Source: Caproiciproducens galactitolivorans (GTDB lineage Bacteria > Bacillota > Clostridia > Oscillospirales > Acutalibacteraceae). From it: a DNA stretch of 64,000 nt. The notes beneath the pieces were generated by a model that had not been told where the DNA came from, did no database searches, and saw only the letters and a program-made list of their open reading frames with translations. Made by a program: the position numbers and the translations under genes. Position 1 is the stretch's first letter. Each line of letters starts with the position of its first letter. Of this stretch, positions 1 through 9,148 are shown piece by piece. The stretch covers positions 310,001 to 374,000 of the forward strand of contig NZ_SRMQ01000001.1 of NCBI RefSeq assembly GCF_004768785.1, in the 5' to 3' direction.

Positions 1-1106
1 TAACTTTAGACAATGGAAAGACCCTGTCGTCCTCACAGGTAAATGGAATTAAGCAATTGGTTTCGAAAAGTGTGCCGAACATGAAAGCAGAGGATGTTGC
101 CGTTATTGACACGGCTACAGGAGATGAATTAAGCGGTAATTCAGAAAATGGAACGCAGATTAATATAACCCAGTTTAAGCTCCAAATTGAAAAAGAATAT
201 GAAAAAGATGTTGAAAAAAATATACTTAAAGTATTAACACCTGTTTTTGGAACAAACAATGTAAAAGTTACCGTAAAAAGCATAATGGATGTTGATAAAA
301 AAGTACAAGAGATCATCACCTATAATCCATCGAAGGATAGCTCCGGAAATCCAACGGATAAAGGTGTGCTAAGCGATTCACATACGATAAAGGAACAGGA
401 AACAAGCGGTAAAACGGCAGGAGGAGCGGCCGGAACCCAATCCAACGCCCAGACGACGACGTATCCCGGCGTTACTGTTAACGGAGATGTGATTTACACA
501 AAGGATGATCAGACATACAAATATCTGGTCAGCCAGGTTAAGCAGCAGATTCAGGGCGATGCAGCTAGTGTGCAGGATATGACGATCTCAGTCGTAATAA
601 ATAAAGATATGATCGCCGACAGCCAAAAACAGCAGATTGCACAGCTAGTGGCCAATGCTGCAGCGGTTAAGCCGGAGAAGGTCGCTATTTATAATGGTAC
701 TTTTGCTACTTCAACACAGCCTACCAATGCACAGGCGTCCGGAACTCTGCCTTTGAATACGATTGTAATCATTGGAGGAGTTGTACTGCTTACATTATTT
801 ATTGTGGGGCTGATTATTTTCTTAGTGGCACGAGCAAAGAAAAAGAAAGAATTTGCCATGGGTTTGGCGGAACAGGAATTCCAGGAAGACGGTACGCCTT
901 TGAAAGACCGTCTGCAGAATGAATTTTCTGAAGAAGAGCCCGAAAAGGAGAAAGTTGTTATCCCTGCAATAGAAGATGCCCGTGCGCAAAAGGCGACGAA
1001 GGAAGAAGCATTAACAAAGGAAATACAAGAATTCACTTCCCAAAATCCAGAAATCGCAGCTCAACTGATCCGATCCTGGCTGAAAGGAGAAGACAACGAT
1101 GGCTAA
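1..1106 (+). CDS. fliF: Flagellar M-ring protein FliF (5' end outside window)
   Basis: This is the C-terminal two thirds of the MS-ring protein that anchors the flagellar basal body in the cytoplasmic membrane. The reading frame is open from base 3, and the codons before 57 already encode a typical FliF stretch (SSQVNGIKQLVSKSV), so the gene continues upstream and the TTG at 57 is not its start. A periplasmic ring-building region is followed by a transmembrane helix encoded near 755-830 and a charged cytoplasmic tail ending in AAQLIRSWL, the usual FliG-binding end. It overlaps fliG by 8 bases, which indicates translational coupling. Only the missing N-terminus is uncertain. Confidence 0.96.
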   Translation, partial: TLDNGKTLSSSQVNGIKQLVSKSVPNMKAEDVAVIDTATGDELSGNSENGTQINITQFKLQIEKEYEKDVEKNILKVLTPVFGTNNVKVTVKSIMDVDKKVQEIITYNPSKDSSGNPTDKGVLSDSHTIKEQETSGKTAGGAAGTQSNAQTTTYPGVTVNGDVIYTKDDQTYKYLVSQVKQQIQGDAASVQDMTISVVINKDMIADSQKQQIAQLVANAAAVKPEKVAIYNGTFATSTQPTNAQASGTLPLNTIVIIGGVVLLTLFIVGLIIFLVARAKKKKEFAMGLAEQEFQEDGTPLKDRLQNEFSEEEPEKEKVVIPAIEDARAQKATKEEALTKEIQEFTSQNPEIAAQLIRSWLKGEDNDG

Positions 1107-2106
1107 AAATCAACTGAGCGGCCAGCAGAAAGCCGCTGCGGTTATTATATCCATTGGAGCTGAGACCGCTTCCAAGATTTATAAATATTTAAAGGAAGAC
1201 GAAGTCGAACAGTTAACCTATGAAATAGCAAGAATGTCGCATATGTCTACCGAGCAGCAGGAAGAAATTCTGGAAAACTTCTATCAGATATGCCTGACGC
1301 AGAAGGTTATCACGGAAGGCGGCATAGAATATGCGAGAAATGTTCTTGAAAAAGCGTATGGCGCCCAAACGGCGGCTTCACTTCTTGAACGTGTTACGAA
1401 GTCGCTTCGAACCAAGGCATTTGAGTTTATCCGTAAGACGGACTATAAAAACCTCATGACGATGATTCAAAACGAACATCCGCAGACCATCGCGCTGATT
1501 TTGTCTTATGCAAGGGCGGATCAGGCGGCCATGATCATTGCGGAACTGCCGAAGGAAATCCGGCTTGAGGTAGTCGAGCGGATTGCAAATATGGACAGAA
1601 CCTCTCCCGAAATTATTCATATTGTGGAAAGCAATCTGGAGAACAAATTCTCGTCCCTCATGTCTTTGGACTTCATGGAATTTGGCGGCGTAAACTACAT
1701 TGCGGATATTATGAACAACATGGATCGTTCGAACGAGAAATATATCTTCGACGAACTCGCCCGCAAGGACGCAGAGCTTTGCGACGAGATCAAAAAGAGA
1801 ATGTTTGTCTTCGAAGATATCACCTGTCTGGACGATATGTCCATCCAGCGCTTCCTGCGCGAGGTCGACTCCAAGGATCTGGTTTTCGCGCTCAAAGGCG
1901 CAAACAAGGAAGTTGCCGATGTTATCTTCAAGAATATGTCCAACCGTACAATGGAAACCATCAAATCCGATCTCGAATTTACGCATAATGTCCGTCTTAG
2001 AGACGTCGAAGAAGCGCAGCAGCGTATTGTGGGCGTTATCAGGCGTCTTGAAAGCGAGGGCGAGTTAATTATTTCGAAGGGCGGAAAGGATGAGGTTATT
2101 GCCTAA
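1099..2106 (+). CDS. fliG: Flagellar motor switch protein FliG
   Basis: FliG forms the upper part of the C-ring, binds FliF through its N-terminal domain and transmits torque from MotA through its C-terminal charged helix. The 335-residue length is normal. The start LSGQQKAAAVIISIGAETASKIYK-type sequence (AAAVIISIGAE visible) and the central EHPQTIALILSYARADQAA motif identify the family. The C-terminal torque region with alternating charges (RFLREVDSKDLVFALKGA) is present. The ATG lies within the end of fliF, behind the AAGGAGA ribosome site. The end overlaps fliH. Confidence 0.97.
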   Translation: MAKNQLSGQQKAAAVIISIGAETASKIYKYLKEDEVEQLTYEIARMSHMSTEQQEEILENFYQICLTQKVITEGGIEYARNVLEKAYGAQTAASLLERVTKSLRTKAFEFIRKTDYKNLMTMIQNEHPQTIALILSYARADQAAMIIAELPKEIRLEVVERIANMDRTSPEIIHIVESNLENKFSSLMSLDFMEFGGVNYIADIMNNMDRSNEKYIFDELARKDAELCDEIKKRMFVFEDITCLDDMSIQRFLREVDSKDLVFALKGANKEVADVIFKNMSNRTMETIKSDLEFTHNVRLRDVEEAQQRIVGVIRRLESEGELIISKGGKDEVIA

Positions 2107-2878
2107 AATCATTAAGGCATCCGAATATGTCACAATTAAAAACGGCAATGCCTTTCCTTCCAATAACTCTTCTTTAAAGAAACCGTCTGAAGCTAAAGCG
2201 GCCAAACCGGACCCCGAAGAGGAACACAGAGCGATTTTAAACCATGCATTCCAAAAAGCGCAGCAAATCATGGAGGCGGCACAGAATTACAGCGCGAACA
2301 AGGTAAAGGAGTCCACTGAGCGCATGAATGGAGAGGCCGCTTTGTTGATGGCGCGGAGCAGGGAAGAAGGATATAGGAAAGGATTTGCCGAAGGAAGAAC
2401 AAAAGGCAGCGAACAAGGTTACCGGGAAGGTTATCAGGATGGCTTTCAAAAAGCAGAAAATGATAATAAGGCAGTCTTGGACGAACTTTCCGGTATGCTT
2501 GAAACTGTGGAAGCAAGGAAGGAGGAAATCCTTCAGCGGTTTGAGAGCGATATAACACGGCTTTCCTTAGCCATTGCAGAGAAGATTATTAAAAAGGAAA
2601 TAAGCCTTGATGCAAAAGCGATCCAGTCGATCATAATCAAGGCGATTGATTCCTACCGGAATCAGGAGTGGGTTCGTATTTATGTTTCTCCCAACACCAA
2701 GACCTTGCTTGCCGACACTACCCTGATAAAGGATCTGCAGGAGGTATCTGATAATGTCAAAATTGAAGCATCCGCTGAAATGAAGGACGGCGACTGCAAA
2801 ATTGAAATGCCGAACCAAATGATAGACGCGGGTGTGGATACACAGTTAAACAATATAAAGAACGAGTTGCAAATATAA
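2090..2878 (+). CDS. fliH: Flagellar assembly protein FliH
   Basis: FliH is the cytoplasmic stator-like regulator of the export ATPase FliI. The 262-residue protein has a charged N-terminal region, then a stretch of glycine-spaced repeats (EEGYRKGFAEGRTKGSEQGY, about residues 92-116) that is the characteristic FliH/YscL GxxxG helix, and a C-terminal domain with FESDITRLSLAIAEKIIKKE. The ATG overlaps the last 17 bases of fliG. Its position between fliG and fliI is the conserved order, which supports the assignment of this fast-evolving protein. Confidence 0.9.
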   Translation: MRLLPKIIKASEYVTIKNGNAFPSNNSSLKKPSEAKAAKPDPEEEHRAILNHAFQKAQQIMEAAQNYSANKVKESTERMNGEAALLMARSREEGYRKGFAEGRTKGSEQGYREGYQDGFQKAENDNKAVLDELSGMLETVEARKEEILQRFESDITRLSLAIAEKIIKKEISLDAKAIQSIIIKAIDSYRNQEWVRIYVSPNTKTLLADTTLIKDLQEVSDNVKIEASAEMKDGDCKIEMPNQMIDAGVDTQLNNIKNELQI

Positions 2879-2905
2879 CCGAATTCAAAAGTGGAGCGTG
2901 AGACA

Positions 2906-4204
2906 TTGAATTTCGAAGAAGCCTATGAAGTTTTGGCAAAAGTTAATCCGCTCTGTTACATGGGTAAGGTTAAAAATATTGTCGGGATGATGATTGAAAC
3001 AGCCGGATTAAAAGCGAATGTCGGCGATATCTGTTATATTCAGAATTCCGACAATGAGAAAACCGTTATGGCCGAAGTTGTCGGTTTTAAAAACAGCGAA
3101 GTCCTCTTGATGGCATATGGCGATATTAAGGGAATCGGTCCAGGCAGTTTCGTTCGTTCCACCGGACGAAAGCTGCGGGTTCCCGTCGGCGACTTTTTAA
3201 TTGGCAGGACGATTGATGCGACCGGAATGCCAATCGACGGGAAGGGAAGTTTTGAGGCCAAGCAGTTTTATGATGTGGATGCTACATACACGAACCCGTT
3301 GGAACGCCCTAGAATCAGCCAGCGTTTGACCTTTGGCATTAAGGCCATCGACGGAATGCTTACCATCGGCAAAGGGCAAAGAATGGGAATATTCGCAGGA
3401 AGCGGTGTCGGTAAGAGCACCCTGCTTGGCATGATTGCGAAAAATGTAAAAACCGATATCAATGTAATCGCGCTTGTCGGAGAAAGAGGCCGTGAAGTTA
3501 CCGAGTTTATTGAAAAAGACTTGGGCAAAGAAGGGCTGGCGCGTTCGGTATTGGTTGTTGCAACCTCCGATCAGCCGGCTATGTACCGGGCAAAATGCGC
3601 AACGGTTGCTACGGCGATTGCTGAGTATTTCAGGGATCAGGGAAAGGATGTCCTGCTGATGATGGATTCCCTTACCCGGTTCGCAATGGCGGAACGGGAA
3701 ATCGGGCTGGCTGCCGGGGAACCCCCCATCGCCAGAGGATATACGCCGTCCATCTACGCGGAACTGCCGAAGCTTCTGGAACGAAGCGGAAATTTCAAGG
3801 AAGGTTCCATCACCGGGATTTATACTGTGCTGGTAGAAGGGGACGATACCAATGAACCGATATCCGATACTGTCCGGGGAATTATCGACGGACACATTGT
3901 TTTGTCACGTACATTGGCACATAAAAACCATTATCCCGCCATTGACACGAACGCGAGCATTTCCAGACTGATGAACGATATCGTTACGGAAGAGCACCGG
4001 CTTTTGGCCGCCAAAATACGGGATATTCTCGCGATTTACAATCAGAATTCCGATCTAATATCCATCGGGGCGTATAAACCGGGTATGAATCATAAATTGG
4101 ACGAAGCGGTGAAAAAGATGGATTCTGTCAACGCTTTTTTGTGTCAGAGAACCGATGAAAGTTTCTCTTTTGAGGAAACTTTGAATCTTATGGAAGGTTT
4201 ATAA
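2906..4204 (+). CDS. fliI: Flagellum-specific ATP synthase FliI
   Basis: FliI is the hexameric ATPase of the flagellar type III export apparatus. Walker A is GSGVGKST (encoded near 3405), Walker B follows in VLLMMDSLTRFAMAEREI, and the family motif GEPPIARGYTPSIYAELP is intact. The protein is about 432 residues, the usual size. I prefer the TTG at 2906 because GGAG lies about 10 bases upstream; a GTG at 2891 has no ribosome site and would add five residues. FliH upstream and FliJ directly downstream are its known partners. Confidence 0.96.
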   Translation: MNFEEAYEVLAKVNPLCYMGKVKNIVGMMIETAGLKANVGDICYIQNSDNEKTVMAEVVGFKNSEVLLMAYGDIKGIGPGSFVRSTGRKLRVPVGDFLIGRTIDATGMPIDGKGSFEAKQFYDVDATYTNPLERPRISQRLTFGIKAIDGMLTIGKGQRMGIFAGSGVGKSTLLGMIAKNVKTDINVIALVGERGREVTEFIEKDLGKEGLARSVLVVATSDQPAMYRAKCATVATAIAEYFRDQGKDVLLMMDSLTRFAMAEREIGLAAGEPPIARGYTPSIYAELPKLLERSGNFKEGSITGIYTVLVEGDDTNEPISDTVRGIIDGHIVLSRTLAHKNHYPAIDTNASISRLMNDIVTEEHRLLAAKIRDILAIYNQNSDLISIGAYKPGMNHKLDEAVKKMDSVNAFLCQRTDESFSFEETLNLMEGL

Positions 4205-4206
4205 GA

Positions 4207-4650
4207 ATGAAAAAGTTTATTTTTAGCCTTGAAAAGGTCCTTAGCTTCAAGCAGCAGACGCTGGATATTCAAAAAAATGAGCTTTTACAGATGCAAACAA
4301 AGTTGGCGGAAATTGAAAAGGAAATCAATACTTTAAATACTCTGTTTGCGGAGACGAATCAAAAGATGAAGAAAGAGCTGCAAACAGGCCTGAACGCAAG
4401 CGACATGAGCATTTATAAAACCTATTTTAATACATTAAATCAGAAAATATTGCGGTTGGTGGAAGACAAAAGCAAGATGTTGGAAGCCATTACGCAAAAG
4501 AAAGCAGATATCATAGCCTTGAACAGCGATATCTCCGGGCTTGAAAAATTACGCGACAAACAGCACGAGGCATATTTAGAAGCCTTTAGGAAACGAGAAG
4601 AACTTGCAATCGATGAGTTCGTCAATCGCACACGCAGCGCAGCGAATTAA
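4207..4650 (+). CDS. fliJ: Flagellar export protein FliJ
   Basis: FliJ is a small, almost entirely helical coiled-coil protein that acts as the central stalk of the FliI hexamer and escorts export substrates. The 147 residues are rich in K, E, L and Q without glycine-rich segments, starting MKKFIFSLEKVLSFKQQTLD, which is typical for the N-terminus of this family. It begins 2 bases after fliI behind GGAAGG. Sequence conservation in FliJ is low, so the call rests on the N-terminal signature, coiled-coil composition and position. Confidence 0.88.
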   Translation: MKKFIFSLEKVLSFKQQTLDIQKNELLQMQTKLAEIEKEINTLNTLFAETNQKMKKELQTGLNASDMSIYKTYFNTLNQKILRLVEDKSKMLEAITQKKADIIALNSDISGLEKLRDKQHEAYLEAFRKREELAIDEFVNRTRSAAN

Positions 4651-4713
4651 ATGCTTATAAATTCTTTTATTATAGAATTTATAAAATAAATATTAAATAA
4701 TGGAGGTGAAAAT

Positions 4714-6054
4714 GTGATACAGCAAATAACTACGAACGTGGCCTCAAGCGCCGCTCTGCAGAAAACAAAAACGGCCCAAGCCAAAAAGGATGGCACAGGC
4801 AGTATTTTTGAAAGCTTGTTGCAGCAGTCTGGGAAAACAATAACCAAAGAGAATTCAAAGCAGACATCTTCCGTTCCCCCTAAGGATGAAAAAAATCTGG
4901 ATAACATCACGGGAATGAATCAGCAAACGATCCAGCCGAACATAACGCCATTTGCACCAATCTGCCAAGCTCCTGCTTTTGCAGATGTCCCAGATGTGCT
5001 GCAGCCACAAGTCGGAACGCAGGCGGTGTCTTTCTTGCCCGCTTCCGGTTTACAAGCAGATTCGAAACAGGTTGTCATGGTGCACTCCATGGAAACGCAG
5101 CCAGCTTTCCTGCAATCCGTCGGAACACAGGCTGAAAATGCGATATCAGAAAAGGTTGCAGTCGGAAATGGATTTCTGCAGAGCAATGGAAAACCGGATG
5201 CCCCGGTTGCGCAGTTAGCAAGTTCCAATCCGACAGCCGCGAAAGCGGAAGTTCCGGTGCAGCCGTCAAATTCAGTATTTACCAACACACAGAATTCCAC
5301 TTTGCAAAAAGAGCCGGCTGTAGCAATGGAGCCTTCCATGAATGGCTTTAATCGGCCTACGGCGGCGCAGGCCGAGCTTCCTAAACAGGACGGCAAAGTG
5401 CTTCCTAAGCAGGAATCCGCTTTTGCTGTTGGAAAATTGGATCAGGTTAAACCGGAAAAGCAAGCGGCAACGGAATTGCCTTCCGCTGAAAGCGATAAAT
5501 TGCCGATGACAGCCGAGGACAAAAAAGAAACCATACCGATTCATACGGCGTCCCAGAGCAATGCGCGTCTTTCCAGTCTCTATGAGAATGGGAACGTGGT
5601 CATTAAGATTTCTGATGCAAAAGCTTCGGGGAAGGCCCTGTCCACTCAGCTTACTGACAAAGTCCTTTACAACTATAAGCAAGGGAACCATCAGTTTACA
5701 ATGGAGCTTTATCCGAAAAATTTAGGCAAAGTTTCTATTAAGCTGGCGATGCAGGACGGTGTTCTGAGTGTGACCATTCAGGCGGCGAATCCCAAAACGC
5801 AGAGCTTGCTGTTGGAAAACAGCGCTGATATTAAAGCAATTCTGCAAACCTCTGTAAACCAGCCGGTTCAAATTAACGAAGCAGCACATGATCGCGCATG
5901 GTATGAACAAGGCCAGCAGAATCAACAAAATCAGCCGCAGCAGGAAAGAGAGCAAAAGCAGAACGTTCGGCTTCCATTGGATGACTCGAACGGCAGCACA
6001 GATGACTTTATAACTGTGATGCAGCAGCTCAGGAATCAGGTTTCAGCAATGTAA
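4714..6054 (+). CDS. fliK: Flagellar hook-length control protein FliK
   Basis: FliK is the secreted molecular ruler that measures hook length and switches export specificity. The protein has about 446 residues: a long low-complexity, Q/A/P/S/T-rich N-terminal part (to about residue 280) and a compact C-terminal domain with FTMELYPKNLGKVSIKLAM, the FliK C-terminal signature (LxPxxLGxVxV). A glutamine-rich tail follows. The GTG start at 4714 has a good site (GGAGGTG, 4703-4709). It sits between fliJ and flgD as in other Firmicutes. Confidence 0.92.
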   Translation: MIQQITTNVASSAALQKTKTAQAKKDGTGSIFESLLQQSGKTITKENSKQTSSVPPKDEKNLDNITGMNQQTIQPNITPFAPICQAPAFADVPDVLQPQVGTQAVSFLPASGLQADSKQVVMVHSMETQPAFLQSVGTQAENAISEKVAVGNGFLQSNGKPDAPVAQLASSNPTAAKAEVPVQPSNSVFTNTQNSTLQKEPAVAMEPSMNGFNRPTAAQAELPKQDGKVLPKQESAFAVGKLDQVKPEKQAATELPSAESDKLPMTAEDKKETIPIHTASQSNARLSSLYENGNVVIKISDAKASGKALSTQLTDKVLYNYKQGNHQFTMELYPKNLGKVSIKLAMQDGVLSVTIQAANPKTQSLLLENSADIKAILQTSVNQPVQINEAAHDRAWYEQGQQNQQNQPQQEREQKQNVRLPLDDSNGSTDDFITVMQQLRNQVSAM

Positions 6055-6071
6055 GAGAAAGGAGGAGTATT

Positions 6072-6551
6072 TTGAATCAGATTTATCCATATAGTCTTAG
6101 CGGGACCGCCAGAACTTCCATAAATACTACATCTGGCGCCACGGAATTAAAGACCGGTAAGTCCTCTTTGGAAATGACGGATTTTATGAAACTTTTAGCG
6201 GCGCAGATGGCTAATCAGGATCCGACAAATCCTACGGATAACAATGAGTTCATTGGCCAGATGGCACAATTTGCCTCGTTACAGGCTATGCAGGATTTAA
6301 GACAGCTTTCTTTAGAGCAGTACGGTGCTTCTCTTGTTGGGAAAAAAGTGGTTGTTGCCAGCTATGACGCCAATGGAAAGTATGTTGAAGATACGGGTGT
6401 TGTAGATTATGTTAACTATTCATCCGGTTCGCCTTGTGTGGTTGTGAACGGAAAAGCATACGATTTATATTCCGTTATGCAAGTCAATTCCGATACTTAC
6501 AAGTCTCCGGAAACATCACCTGAATTGACAGTCCCGGAAGATTCAAATTAG
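6072..6551 (+). CDS. flgD: Flagellar hook assembly (capping) protein FlgD
   Basis: FlgD caps the growing hook and is required for FlgE polymerisation outside the cell. The N-terminal conserved stretch FMKLLAAQMANQDPTNPTDN followed by EFIGQMAQFASLQAM is diagnostic. The protein has 159 residues and carries only a short C-terminal part, as in Bacillus YlxG/FlgD, without the long Ig-like domain of enterobacterial FlgD. The TTG start at 6072 lies behind AAAGGAGGAG. Confidence 0.94.
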   Translation: MNQIYPYSLSGTARTSINTTSGATELKTGKSSLEMTDFMKLLAAQMANQDPTNPTDNNEFIGQMAQFASLQAMQDLRQLSLEQYGASLVGKKVVVASYDANGKYVEDTGVVDYVNYSSGSPCVVVNGKAYDLYSVMQVNSDTYKSPETSPELTVPEDSN

Positions 6552-6599
6552 GCTATCCGCTGTACGAACGGAATCGTCTTTACAGTTAGGAGTTTAGTC

Positions 6600-7001
6600 A
6601 TGGATGATATTCAATTTAAAAAGAGCTATTCTGCGTTTATCAATCCGAATTACAACGTAACGCCGGCAAAAAGCAATCAGACCCCAAAGACAAACCCGGC
6701 TGATAGTGAATTCGGAAAGATATTTCAGAATGCTATTGAACAAAAGCAGCAGCTTACGTTTTCCAAACATGCGCTGCAGCGAATGGATTCCCGGAATATT
6801 CCGGTATCCGGGCAGTTGCTGTCCCAAATTAACAGCGCAGTAACAAAGGCAAGGGCAAAGGGAATTAAAGACGCGCTGATCTTAAGTGGGCAGACGGCCT
6901 TTATCGTGAATATTCCCAGCAGCACAGTCGTTACAACTATGAATGGTCAGGAATTGACCGACAACATTTTTACAAATATTGATGGAGCTGTAATCATATA
7001 A
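6600..7001 (+). CDS. Flagellar operon protein, TIGR02530-like
   Basis: This 133-residue protein matches in pattern the uncharacterised flagellar operon family found between flgD and flgE in Firmicutes and some other bacteria. The family signature is visible as FSKHALQRMDSRNI (about residues 52-65), followed by a segment ending in KDALILSGQTAFIVNI and VVTTMNGQEL. There is no signal peptide or membrane helix. The start has AGGAG at 6589-6593. Its molecular role is not known to me; a part in hook assembly is inferred only from position. Confidence 0.85.
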   Translation: MDDIQFKKSYSAFINPNYNVTPAKSNQTPKTNPADSEFGKIFQNAIEQKQQLTFSKHALQRMDSRNIPVSGQLLSQINSAVTKARAKGIKDALILSGQTAFIVNIPSSTVVTTMNGQELTDNIFTNIDGAVII

Positions 7002-7084
7002 CCGGACCTCTTGAGGAAGTTATTTGAGTCTCGAATGACAGAAAGGCTCATGCGGTTCCAAATAGAAAAGGAGAGAATTGTTTT

Positions 7085-7930
7085 ATGAGTACAGGAATGT
7101 ACTGCGGTATCTCAGGCGTAAAAGCGTATCAGACCGGTATTGATGTCATCGGTAACAATATTGCAAACGTTAATACCTACGGTTTTAAATCTTCCCGCGT
7201 GACTTATCGTGATGTTTTTTATCAGACACTTGCGAGTTCTTCTAAATCCGATGCGACGAACAGTATCGGCGGCGCAAATCCCTCCCAAGTTGGTTATGGT
7301 GCTACTGCAGCAACAATTGATGTGCTGAATACCCGTGCCGGAATGGCAACCACCGGAAACAGCAAGGACTGCTATATTAACGGCGAAGGATATTTTGTAG
7401 TAAAGGATGGGAACGGTTACCTTTACACACGCGTTGGCTCCTTCGGGTTTGACGGAGATGGCAATCTTGTCGATGGGAATAAAAAATTAGTTTGCGGTAC
7501 GAATGGGGCAACAAAACCGACAGGTGCGATAAGTACTTGCGAGCCGATTAAGGTTGAAGATTATTCAACTTATAAAAACATTTCAATCGGCAGCGACGGA
7601 GCAATAACTGGTGAAAAAGATGGAGAAATTAAAACCTTGGGCTATATAGCTTTAGCGAATATCCCGAACCCTTCTGGCCTTACACAGCAGGGCGGTTCGT
7701 ACTATAAAGCTGAAAACAATGTTGCAAATGATAGTTATCCCATCAAGTATTATACTCCTGGAGTCGGTGAGACCGGGAGCTTGGTAACAAGCGCTCTGGA
7801 AGCTTCCAACACCGACCTTGCCACCGAACTGACCCAGATGATTATCAATGAAAGAGGATTCCAGGCGAATACCAAAATCATTACCGTTAGCGACGAAATG
7901 ATGGAAACTCTCGTAAATATGAAGAGATAA
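7085..7930 (+). CDS. flgE: Flagellar hook protein FlgE (short form)
   Basis: FlgE polymerises into the hook, the universal joint between rod and filament. The N-terminal flagellar rod/hook motif (GISGVKAYQTGIDVIGNNIA, then ANVNTYGFKSSR) and the C-terminal helix (ASNTDLATELTQMIINERGF) are both present. At 281 residues it is close to the compact Bacillus form and lacks the large variable domains of enteric FlgE. AAGGAGAG precedes the ATG. The FlgD-TIGR02530-FlgE-FlbD order supports hook rather than rod assignment. Confidence 0.94.
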   Translation: MSTGMYCGISGVKAYQTGIDVIGNNIANVNTYGFKSSRVTYRDVFYQTLASSSKSDATNSIGGANPSQVGYGATAATIDVLNTRAGMATTGNSKDCYINGEGYFVVKDGNGYLYTRVGSFGFDGDGNLVDGNKKLVCGTNGATKPTGAISTCEPIKVEDYSTYKNISIGSDGAITGEKDGEIKTLGYIALANIPNPSGLTQQGGSYYKAENNVANDSYPIKYYTPGVGETGSLVTSALEASNTDLATELTQMIINERGFQANTKIITVSDEMMETLVNMKR

Positions 7931-8003
7931 GGATTCTATAGCTGCCGTTTCTGGAACTGAAAACGGTTTCAGAAACGGTCAGTTGTGAAAAAGGGGTATT
8001 GAG

Positions 8004-8207
8004 ATGATAACTGTCACCAATTTGAACGGCACTTCTTTTGTCGTTAATTCAAACCTTATTGAAACAATCGAAAGTATTCCAGAAACAAAAATAACATTAA
8101 CAACAGGAAAATATTTTTTAGTTGCGGAGAATAGTGAGGAAATTGTTCAAAAAGTAATTCTTTATAATCGTGAAATTTTTAAAAATACAGTTAAGCTGAA
8201 GGACTAA
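8004..8207 (+). CDS. flbD: Flagellar protein FlbD/SwrD
   Basis: A 67-residue cytoplasmic protein of the FlbD family (SwrD in Bacillus subtilis, where it increases motor power). The visible pattern is MITVTNLNGTSFVVNSNLIE, then IESIPETKITLTTGKYFLV, both typical. It lies between flgE and motA, the conserved position. The ribosome site AAAAAGGGG is about 10 bases upstream. No membrane segment is present. Confidence 0.92.
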   Translation: MITVTNLNGTSFVVNSNLIETIESIPETKITLTTGKYFLVAENSEEIVQKVILYNREIFKNTVKLKD

Positions 8208-8237
8208 AAATTATTATTATCGCAAGGATGTGTTTGT

Positions 8238-9092
8238 GTGGATTTTACAAGCATCGTGGGGTTTATAGCCGGGCTTGCGCTGGTAATATTCGGCATTGTA
8301 TTTGATCAGTCAGCCGGTGTTATTTGGTCTACAATTTGGAACTTTGTTGATTATCCAAGTATGGCGATTACTTTCGGCGGCACAATTGCGGCAACTGTTA
8401 TTTCTTTCCCGATTTCCTATTTCATGGGAATACCAAAGCATATGAAGGTTATTATGCGGGGAAATCAATACAAGCCACAGGAGTATATCGATACAATTGT
8501 AGACTTTGCGCAAGAAGCCAGACGAAAGGGATTACTTTCTCTGGAAGATAAAGCAAGCCAGTTAAAAGATACATTTATGCAGGACAGTATAATGCTGATT
8601 GTGGATGCGATAGACCCTGCAAAAGTAAAGGAGATTCTTGAAGACAAACTGAATGGCCTGGAAGACCGGCATTCGCATGTCTGGCAATTCTACGAGAGAT
8701 TTTCAACTTATGCCCCCGCGTTTGGTATGATTGGTACGCTGATTGGCTTGATTAATATGCTTGCCAATATGGATATGAATTCCGACGGTGGCGCGACAAA
8801 AATGGCACGCGGTATGTCAACAGCGTTGATAACCACTTTCTATGGTTCTATGATTTCCAACCTTTTGCTGACTCCGCTGGCACATAAATTACATATGCTT
8901 CATGATGAGGAAATGGTTTGTAAAGAGATTGTTGTGGAAGGCGTTGTGGCAATACAGGCGGGCGATAATCCGAAACATATTGAAGAACGTTTGAATGCCT
9001 ACGTCAATGAAAGCAAAAGGATCCAGAAGGTTGGGACTTTTGCGGGCGCTTCCTCCAGCAGCAACGATAAAAAAACAAAAGGAAAGCATTAA
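8238..9092 (+). CDS. motA: Flagellar stator protein MotA
   Basis: MotA is the proton- or sodium-channel subunit of the motor stator and pushes against FliG. The 284-residue protein shows four hydrophobic helices: two near the N-terminus (residues about 5-25 and 30-58), then a cytoplasmic loop with charged residues, and two closely spaced helices around YAPAFGMIGTLIGLINML and TALITTFYGSMISNLLL. The GTG start at 8238 follows AAGGATG. motB lies directly downstream. Confidence 0.96.
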   Translation: MDFTSIVGFIAGLALVIFGIVFDQSAGVIWSTIWNFVDYPSMAITFGGTIAATVISFPISYFMGIPKHMKVIMRGNQYKPQEYIDTIVDFAQEARRKGLLSLEDKASQLKDTFMQDSIMLIVDAIDPAKVKEILEDKLNGLEDRHSHVWQFYERFSTYAPAFGMIGTLIGLINMLANMDMNSDGGATKMARGMSTALITTFYGSMISNLLLTPLAHKLHMLHDEEMVCKEIVVEGVVAIQAGDNPKHIEERLNAYVNESKRIQKVGTFAGASSSSNDKKTKGKH

Positions 9093-9148
9093 GACAAAGC
9101 AATCCAGGGGAATTTTCCCGTAAGATATAAAACTGAAGGGGTGATGTA

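Noticed and set aside
57-59. TTG at 57 as start of fliF
   Set aside because: The same frame upstream (from base 3) already encodes conserved FliF sequence, so the gene is cut by the window edge.
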